Source: Patescibacteria group bacterium AH-259-L07
GTDB taxonomy: Bacteria; Patescibacteriota; Patescibacteriia; UBA2591; UBA6264
Direction of reading: 5' to 3'
DNA length: 10,761 bases
Assembly: GCA_027718005.1 (NCBI GenBank)
Contig: JALLOP010000045.1
Span: forward strand, 1 to 10,761
Below, piece after piece: positions 5,850-10,761 of the stretch. The position numbers and the translations under genes were made by a program. Under the pieces are notes generated by a model. It did not search any database. It saw only the letters and a program-made list of their open reading frames with translations, and was not told the DNA's origin. The stretch's first letter is position 1. The number at the start of each line of letters is the position of its first letter.

Positions 5850-6043
5850 GTATTAGTGTCGTTATCAAGAAAAAGTGCCGCCTTCATTGCAGTATCCGAC
5901 ATGTCTCCCTGTCCAATAAGCGTCTCTTTGAGGCGCATAATTACATCAGAGGCAATTTTTTTATCTTCTAACTTCTTTAGAAATTGGTCGAACACCTGTT
6001 TTGGCACACCAGTCACTGGATTGTTAGTTTGTTCTGATTTCAT
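5846..6043 (-). CDS. Small acidic protein, 65 residues, partner of the ATPase
   Basis: I do not recognise a named family. The protein is soluble, without cysteine or a membrane segment. It is mostly predicted helical by eye (FDQFLKKLEDKK, then VIMRLKETLI), with an acidic C-terminus. Its ATG overlaps the hsdM TGA as ATGA, and its own TGA overlaps the ATPase ATG as ATGA, so the three genes are translationally chained. One counted 60-base row here (5881-5940) has 29 G+C, like the ATPase and unlike most of the rest of the operon, so the two probably travel together. A small partner encoded just before a large toxic ATPase could be an inhibitor, a sensor or an assembly factor. I cannot tell which. 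The double overlap and shared composition make it a real gene. Confidence 0.75.
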   Translation of the reverse strand: MKSEQTNNPVTGVPKQVFDQFLKKLEDKKIASDVIMRLKETLIGQGDMSDTAMKAALFLDNDTNT

Positions 6044-7563
6044 AAGAGTTTTTTAATTTTACTTAATTTCGACTTAAGCTTATTTTCGCCTGCTTCAATC
6101 TCTTCCAAAATCGTTCGGGGATTTCTGTATTCTTTTTCTTCCTCTCCGCTGTATGGATTATAGGTATTTGCTGATAAGATATAATCATTTTCTATTATTT
6201 CTTTTACTGGCGTAAACCAAGAATAAGGTTTTTTGACGGCGCGGTTTTTGTTCCAGAGTTCTATAAGCTTTGGTATGTCGTTTTGATATTGAGATCCAAA
6301 CTTTTTAGCTTTTGAAAGGGATGACCCATCGCCCTTCATATCAAAAAACCATATTTTTTCTTTTTCGTCTAATTTAGGTTGTAGTTTTCTTTTTAAAATT
6401 AAAATTGAGGTTTTAACACCACTATAAGGTTGGAATACTCCTGCCGGCGTAGAAACCACTGCCTGAAGTTGCATATTTTCTAAAAGATAGCGACGAATTT
6501 CCTTGTCATCTTTATTTGTTCCAAAAAGAGTTCCTTCTGGTAAAATTATCCCTGCCCTGCCATTTTGCTTCAGCGCCTCAATTACGTAGCCTAAAAATAA
6601 AATTTGAGTCTTTGCTGACTTAACTGGTAGAGATTTTTTAATTCTTTCCCTGTCAACTTTTCCAGCAAACGGAGGATTGGTCATTACCACATCGTATCTT
6701 CGTAAATCTTCTTCATCTTCTGCGCCAGCAATGGTATCTTTTCTTTTAATGTCTGATTCTTCTAGGCCGTGTAAAAAGAAATTCATTAACGTTATTCGAG
6801 CCATTTCCAGATCAATATCTTGACCAAAAAATGTTTCATTTTGCAAAAACTGCCACTGCTTTTGACTCAATTTATCGCCAGGACCACGTTTGGCGCCATT
6901 GTAATCTCTAATATGTTTTTTGTCCGAGTTTTGAAGCTTAACCAATTCATAAGCACCAAGCAGAAATCCACCGCTTCCACACGCAGGATCAAAAACTGTT
7001 TCACCGATTTTTGGATTAATCATCTGAACAATAAAACGAATAATATGCCTGGGCGTTAAGAATTGACCCAATTCTCCAGCCGCTTCAATTTGATTTAATA
7101 ATTCCTCATATAAATCGCCTTTAATATCGGCGTCTAATTGAGAAAAATCAATACCGTCAATTATTTCAATAGCCCTCTTTAGGGTTACTTTATCAGGAAT
7201 TAAAAACCTGGCTCTGTAAAACATTTTTCTAATATTTTCTTTGCCATCACTAAGTTTTTCCATAAATGGAAAAACATCGTCTCTAACAAAAGTAAAAAGT
7301 TCTTTGCCTGTTTTATGAAGCCAATTTGACCAACGATATTTTTCATTTTTACCCTCAAAAATTGATTTGTAGATTCTTTTGGTTAGCTGAGCCGCTTTTT
7401 CTAGGTCTATATCCTGCTCTTCAAGCATTTTTAAAAAGAAAAGAAAGCTCATTTGCTGAATTCTAGAAATTGGATCTTTTAGGCCAGCTCCCCAAAGATA
7501 ATCATTGAGCCGAGAAATCTTTTGTTTATATTCTTCTTTTAGTTTAATAATTTTCTCGTCCAT
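6040..7563 (-). CDS. hsdM: Type I DNA methyltransferase subunit HsdM, 507 residues
   Basis: HsdM transfers a methyl group from S-adenosylmethionine to adenine N6 at the site chosen by HsdS, and is also needed for restriction. An N-terminal helical HsdM domain (about 10-130) is followed by the LGQFLTPRHI motif (165-174), the SAM-binding motif I DPACGSGGF (192-200) and the catalytic motif IV NPPF (296-299). NPPF is the adenine-N6 form seen in this family. Length is typical. The ATG at 7563 lies 20 bases inside the end of hsdR, and its TGA overlaps the following ATG by 4 bases, so it is translated as part of a chain. All key residues are present, so it should be active. Normally hsdS comes next; here four other genes intervene. 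Confidence 0.97.
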   Translation of the reverse strand: MDEKIIKLKEEYKQKISRLNDYLWGAGLKDPISRIQQMSFLFFLKMLEEQDIDLEKAAQLTKRIYKSIFEGKNEKYRWSNWLHKTGKELFTFVRDDVFPFMEKLSDGKENIRKMFYRARFLIPDKVTLKRAIEIIDGIDFSQLDADIKGDLYEELLNQIEAAGELGQFLTPRHIIRFIVQMINPKIGETVFDPACGSGGFLLGAYELVKLQNSDKKHIRDYNGAKRGPGDKLSQKQWQFLQNETFFGQDIDLEMARITLMNFFLHGLEESDIKRKDTIAGAEDEEDLRRYDVVMTNPPFAGKVDRERIKKSLPVKSAKTQILFLGYVIEALKQNGRAGIILPEGTLFGTNKDDKEIRRYLLENMQLQAVVSTPAGVFQPYSGVKTSILILKRKLQPKLDEKEKIWFFDMKGDGSSLSKAKKFGSQYQNDIPKLIELWNKNRAVKKPYSWFTPVKEIIENDYILSANTYNPYSGEEEKEYRNPRTILEEIEAGENKLKSKLSKIKKLL

Positions 7564-9829
7564 GGTTATAGATAAAAATTTTATTATTTAACTCCTGTAA
7601 AATATTTTGAATTCCTTTTTCGCCAAAAATCTTTAAGATATTTCTTAGTCCACCAAACTGACCAAAAAGCGGTTTATTAAAAATTGATATATCGGGCTTT
7701 TCTTTGTTGACTAAATATTGATTTTTAATCATTCTTAAAATTTTTGCCTGTTGGCTTTTAAGGTCTCTTTCTAGTAACCAAGCCTCGAATAAATTATCGA
7801 CTTTATCTTTGACAAGCTTTTCCTTTGTTGGAAGCTCGGAAATATTTAAAGCATCTCTAACAAATTCAGGAAGCTTACCTTGGGGATAATGATAAGCGGC
7901 TCGTAAATTTGCTTCATTAAAATAAAATTCGGGGGAGTTAAGCTTTCCAGACAATTCTTTAACTTCCTCATCAGTTAATTCTTTTTCTGCTTTTATTTTT
8001 TTAATCAAAGGGTCTGCGTCAACTAACAATTGAATTTCTCTTTTCCATCTTACTTGATAATCATCAGTATCAATTTTCTCGCCCTCTGGCCCCACTTCTA
8101 CATACTCACGTTTTACTACTAAATCAACATTTTCTGGCGCGTCTTCTGGTACTTGAACAAATACTTTTTTAATATTCTCTGGAACTTCTCTTTCTTTAGC
8201 AGTTAACTCTTCTAGCTCGGTTCCCCAAGGAATACCTTTTCGGTGCTCTAAGATTTCTGAATAGGGATTATAACTTTCGTCATTAAAATCGCGAGTTGTG
8301 CCAACAAAGTCATAAATTCTAAATGAAGTTTTACTGATCCCTTTACAAAGACGACTACCCCTACCTCTCATTTGTTGATACAGAATTGGAGACTTAGTTG
8401 GTCTAACCATTACAATGTTTTCAACTTTTGGGGCGTCAAAACCGCAATCTAACATCCCAACAGAAACAGCTACATAGGGCAATTCTTCCTGTTTAAATCT
8501 TTTTATTGCCTGACCAGCATCTGGTACATTTGAAGTAATCACTTCTGCGTAACGACCATTGAATTCTGGATATAATTGATTGAAGTAATAAGCGAGTTGG
8601 GCTGCGTGTTTTTGAGTTATAGCAAAGATAATAGCCTTTCGATGCCTATGAGGTTGGCGTTTTTCTTCTTCATTTCGGTACGTTTTAACAATTTGTTTAC
8701 TTCTCGCAGGGACATTAATTACTCTTTCTAAATCTTCTGGATTGTAATCATCTCCCTCGTATGTAATACCTTCTAACGAAACCTTTGTATCAATTCTTAC
8801 AATATCATAACCAGCAAGATAACCTTGTTTAATTCCGTTTCGAAGCCCGTAAACAAAAGTTGGTATTCCTTTTTGATTATCTTCGTCCCAACAATTGAAA
8901 AGCTTATAGGTATTTCTATCAATATACATTGAGGGAGTAGCAGTAAGCCCAATTTTAATAGCATTAAAATGTGCTAAAACCGCTTTATAAATATGATAAA
9001 TTGAGCGATGAGCTTCATCAGAAATTACTAAATCAAAATAGCCGCTGGTAAAATTTCTGAGCTGAGAATAAATAGTTGGTAATGTACCAATAATAATAGA
9101 ACTTTCTCTTTTTTGTCTGCCACCGTAAAGCAATTCTGAAGGATATTCTTTCAAGTAATCATTAAAAGTATCTTGAGCCTGCTTCCCTAATTCGATTCTA
9201 TCTACCAAAAATAAAACTCTTTCTATTAGACCAGCTTCGAACATTCTTTTTATCTGGATAGCGATATTTAGGGTTTTACCTGTACCAGTAGCCATAACCA
9301 TTAACATTTTTCTCTTGCCTGCTTCGATTGCTCTATCCATTGCTTGTATTGCCTCTCTCTGATATGGACGGATATCTTTAGTTTCTCCTTGAGTGAATAC
9401 CTTATCAGGAATAGAAATCGTAGATAGGGGCTTTTTTGATTTTCTTAATACCAATAGTTTTTCTAAATCTTTTTGAGAAAAAAGGGTGGCAACTTTTTGT
9501 TCAGAACGACTTTTATAGTCCCAAAAATAAATATCTTTTCCATTTGAAACAAAAATAAAATCTGTTTGAAAACTTTTAGCATACTCGAGCGCTTGATGCT
9601 TGCCTGCTTCAGGATCAATAGAAAATCTTTTTGCCTCAATTACAGCCAAAGGTCTTCCTCTCCTGTCTTTTAATAGATAATCAGCCCGTCCTTTTTTGGC
9701 GGGCTCTTCGGTAGAAACTTGATTTTTATCTTCAATATCCCACCCCGCTTCACGTAATTTTCGATCTATAATTATTCTTGTGTCGGTCTCGCGTGAAATT
9801 ATTTTCTGATTGCGTTCACCTTTTGTCAT
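7544..9829 (-). CDS. hsdR: Type I restriction endonuclease subunit HsdR, 761 residues
   Basis: HsdR adds ATP-driven DNA translocation and cleavage to the M-S complex. The N-terminal PD-(D/E)xK nuclease is seen as D50, E65-A-K67 and the QxxxY motif (Q79, Y83). A superfamily 2 helicase follows: Q-motif-like RPYQ (154-157), Walker A ATGTGKT (180-186), DEAH (271-274), GLTATP (294-299) and motif VI QMRGRGSR (486-493). The C-terminal part (about 600-761) is helical and resembles the EcoEI-type HsdR C-terminus that docks on HsdM. It is shorter than EcoKI HsdR but suits the EcoEI-like group. The ATG at 9829 lies 4 bases after the radC stop, and the end overlaps hsdM by 20 bases. All motifs are intact, so it is probably functional. 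AT content is high: one counted row (7681-7740) has 13 G+C in 60. Confidence 0.97.
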   Translation of the reverse strand: MTKGERNQKIISRETDTRIIIDRKLREAGWDIEDKNQVSTEEPAKKGRADYLLKDRRGRPLAVIEAKRFSIDPEAGKHQALEYAKSFQTDFIFVSNGKDIYFWDYKSRSEQKVATLFSQKDLEKLLVLRKSKKPLSTISIPDKVFTQGETKDIRPYQREAIQAMDRAIEAGKRKMLMVMATGTGKTLNIAIQIKRMFEAGLIERVLFLVDRIELGKQAQDTFNDYLKEYPSELLYGGRQKRESSIIIGTLPTIYSQLRNFTSGYFDLVISDEAHRSIYHIYKAVLAHFNAIKIGLTATPSMYIDRNTYKLFNCWDEDNQKGIPTFVYGLRNGIKQGYLAGYDIVRIDTKVSLEGITYEGDDYNPEDLERVINVPARSKQIVKTYRNEEEKRQPHRHRKAIIFAITQKHAAQLAYYFNQLYPEFNGRYAEVITSNVPDAGQAIKRFKQEELPYVAVSVGMLDCGFDAPKVENIVMVRPTKSPILYQQMRGRGSRLCKGISKTSFRIYDFVGTTRDFNDESYNPYSEILEHRKGIPWGTELEELTAKEREVPENIKKVFVQVPEDAPENVDLVVKREYVEVGPEGEKIDTDDYQVRWKREIQLLVDADPLIKKIKAEKELTDEEVKELSGKLNSPEFYFNEANLRAAYHYPQGKLPEFVRDALNISELPTKEKLVKDKVDNLFEAWLLERDLKSQQAKILRMIKNQYLVNKEKPDISIFNKPLFGQFGGLRNILKIFGEKGIQNILQELNNKIFIYNHGRENY

Positions 9830-9833
9830 AGTT

Positions 9834-10499
9834 TTAGATTAATTTTTTATCTTTAAAACTAAAGAAATCATTTTTTGTTACGATGATATGGTCTATTATT
9901 TCTATGCCTAATATTTTGCCGGCCTTGACTAGTCTTTTGGTGATTTCTAAATCGTCTTTGGATGGCTCTGGGTCGCCTGAGGGATGGTTATGGGCAATGA
10001 TAATTTGGGCAGCTAAATTTTGAACTGCTGGCTCAAATACTTCTCGCGGATGGACTAGATTAGCATTAAGGGAACCGACTGAAATGATTTCTTTTTCTAT
10101 TTCTTGATTGCGTGTGTTAAGATACAAAACCACAAAGTGTTCTTTCTTCTTGCCACGTATATCCTTTAATTCTTGCCAAACGTCTTGAGATGATAAATAT
10201 AGGTTTGCTTTTTTACTTTTAAGCAGTCTTTTGCCTAACTCAAAACAGGCAACAATTTCACATGCTTTAGCTGATCCGAGTCCAAAAACTTTTTTCAATT
10301 CAGCATAACTTACTTCTGGTAATTTTTTACTGCCAAATTTTGATAAAATTCTTTTTGATAGTTCTATAACATTGTATTCTTTTGTCCCTGTTCGCAAAAG
10401 AATCGCCAACAATTCTGAATTGGAAAGTTTTTCTGGGCCATACTTTGCCAATTTTTCGCGGGGGCGGTCAATTTTGGGCAAATCTTTTATTTTAGGCAT
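9834..10499 (-). CDS. radC: RadC family JAMM/MPN+ protein, 221 residues
   Basis: RadC proteins combine a helix-hairpin-helix region with a JAMM metalloprotease-like fold. Despite the name, their role in DNA repair is not established. The N-terminal SNSELLAILLRTGTKE (26-41) and the HhH-like VFGLGSAKACEI (71-82) are typical. The metal-binding motif is complete: H170, H172, S180 and D183 in H-x-H-x7-S-x2-D spacing, with E120 as the likely catalytic Glu. Length is normal for the family. It starts 4 bases after the XRE stop and ends 4 bases before hsdR, so it is within the restriction operon. RadC relatives are frequent on mobile elements and in defence regions, but being the second gene of a Type I operon is notable. 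It could be a host gene that the operon landed beside, or a true accessory. Confidence 0.93.
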   Translation of the reverse strand: MPKIKDLPKIDRPREKLAKYGPEKLSNSELLAILLRTGTKEYNVIELSKRILSKFGSKKLPEVSYAELKKVFGLGSAKACEIVACFELGKRLLKSKKANLYLSSQDVWQELKDIRGKKKEHFVVLYLNTRNQEIEKEIISVGSLNANLVHPREVFEPAVQNLAAQIIIAHNHPSGDPEPSKDDLEITKRLVKAGKILGIEIIDHIIVTKNDFFSFKDKKLI

Positions 10500-10503
10500 A
10501 ATT

Positions 10504-10717
10504 TTATTTTTTTAATAAATCATCAACGCTGACGCCTAAGGCATCAGCGATTTTTTTGACTGTTTTAATTCTTGGATCTGGCGTAGCACCAGACTCAATT
10601 TTAGTAATCGTATGCAAGGTTATCTCTGCGAGTTTTGAGAGTTTGTCTTGAGAAATACCTAATTGAGCTCGATATTTCTTAATATTCTTCCCTATTGTAG
10701 ATATTTTCTTTTGACAT
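10504..10717 (-). CDS. XRE-family HTH regulator with no normal start codon
   Basis: The frame reads ISTIGKNIKKYRAQLGISQ and continues through the recognition helix to GVSVDDLLKK, a full Cro/C1-type helix-turn-helix of about 65 residues. Its stop lies 4 bases before radC. In this frame a TAA lies at 10719-10717, and no ATG, GTG or TTG occurs before the TTG in the middle of the HTH. The only nearby ATG (10717-10715) is one base out of frame. Either a one-base indel (real or a sequencing error) disrupted MSK-KISTIG, or translation starts at ATA (10704-10702), which would give the usual start point, or a +1 frameshift is used. The protein most likely represses its own operon through the adjacent palindrome. 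Family is secure; functional state is uncertain. Confidence 0.75.
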
Positions 10718-10739
10718 TATAGTTAAATTTTACTATACT
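10711..10739 (+). promoter_or_regulatory. Rightward sigma70-type promoter, TTGACA-17-TATACT
   Basis: TTGACA (10711-10716) and TATACT (10734-10739) are separated by 17 bases, a near-consensus promoter pointing out of the window to the right. It overlaps the 5' end of the XRE gene and implies a divergently transcribed gene beyond base 10761. The candidate operator lies between and over its two boxes. Confidence 0.6.
10718..10737. promoter_or_regulatory. Palindromic candidate operator for the XRE regulator
   Basis: TATAGT (10718-10723) and ACTATA (10732-10737) are perfect inverted arms. The 8 inner bases are also palindromic except for their outermost pair (T10724/T10731), so 18 of 20 positions match. 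It lies in the spacer and overlaps the -10 box of the rightward promoter, just upstream of the XRE frame. That is where a small HTH repressor dimer would control both directions. Confidence 0.55.
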
Positions 10740-10740
10740 A

Positions 10741-10746
10741 ATTATA
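10741..10746 (-). promoter_or_regulatory. Candidate -10 box for the XRE-radC-hsd operon
   Basis: On the minus strand TATAAT lies at 10746-10741, about 24 bases before the out-of-frame ATG and 37 before the possible ATA start. Its -35 box would fall at or beyond the right edge, so the promoter cannot be completed. A second TATAAT at 10721-10716 has no good -35 and would place the RNA start inside the gene. Confidence 0.4.
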
Positions 10747-10761
10747 TAGGTAATCTTTATC

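Noticed and set aside
3533..5856. Several frames of 67-118 residues antisense to or out of frame within the ATPase gene
   Set aside because: They are shadows of the ATPase frame, with no independent start signal or recognisable motif.
6040..10499. Possible UGA recoding as in some CPR bacteria
   Set aside because: TGA is used as a terminal stop for hsdM and small genes, with overlapping ATG starts, and no in-frame TGA interrupts a conserved domain.
1..10761. CRISPR array, rRNA, complete tRNA or insertion sequence
   Set aside because: No regularly spaced direct repeats, rRNA-like or cloverleaf sequence, or transposase-like reading frame could be seen anywhere in the window.

Overview
This window looks like a bacterial defence locus from a low-G+C genome. 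Every supported gene lies on the minus strand, so the reading order is from right to left. TGA is used as a stop (hsdM, the 65-residue ORF, the 86-residue ORF) and tryptophans are TGG, so the code is the standard one and not the UGA=Gly code of Gracilibacteria/Absconditabacteria. The compact genes, start-stop overlaps, scarce Shine-Dalgarno sequences and small unassigned proteins would suit a Patescibacteria/CPR-type genome. That placement is an impression, not a demonstration.

Layout from right to left. At 10711-10746 there is a regulatory segment with a strong rightward sigma70-type promoter and a palindromic candidate operator. It is followed by an XRE-type HTH regulator without a normal start codon (10504-10717), a RadC/JAMM protein (9834-10499), HsdR (7544-9829) and HsdM (6040-7563). 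Next come a 65-residue protein (5846-6043) and an 828-residue ABC/SMC-like ATPase with a CxxC zinc-hook motif and a C-terminal candidate nuclease domain (3363-5849). After that lie a 62-residue Cys-rich protein (3127-3315), an 86-residue tail-anchored membrane protein (2786-3046), HsdS (1605-2789) and a 145-residue membrane-anchored protein (1084-1521). A 490-base intergenic stretch with GC-rich hairpins separates this run from an unassigned 110-residue protein (259-591). The last 258 bases hold no gene I can support.

How the genes work together. HsdR, HsdM and HsdS form a complete Type I restriction-modification system: M plus S methylates the target, and R adds ATP-driven translocation and cleavage. 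The M and S genes are separated by a block of accessory genes. The 65-residue protein and the ATPase are joined to hsdM and to each other by 4-base ATGA overlaps. They are visibly richer in G+C (about 42-50% in the 60-base rows I counted) than sampled rows of hsdR and hsdS (22-33%), which suggests a two-gene module acquired separately and fitted into the operon. The ATPase has the overall domain order of RloC, the restriction-linked anticodon nuclease, with an Arg-x3-Glu-His motif in a C-terminal region that resembles DUF4145/HEPN domains. I read it as a possible back-up abortive-infection effector tied to the restriction system, with the 65-residue protein as a possible partner or inhibitor. 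This is inference.

The most interesting points are the 65-residue protein/ATPase module, the small membrane protein translationally coupled to hsdS, the Cys-rich miniprotein, the start-less XRE regulator beside a palindromic operator, and the related hairpins on both sides of the 86-residue ORF-hsdS unit.
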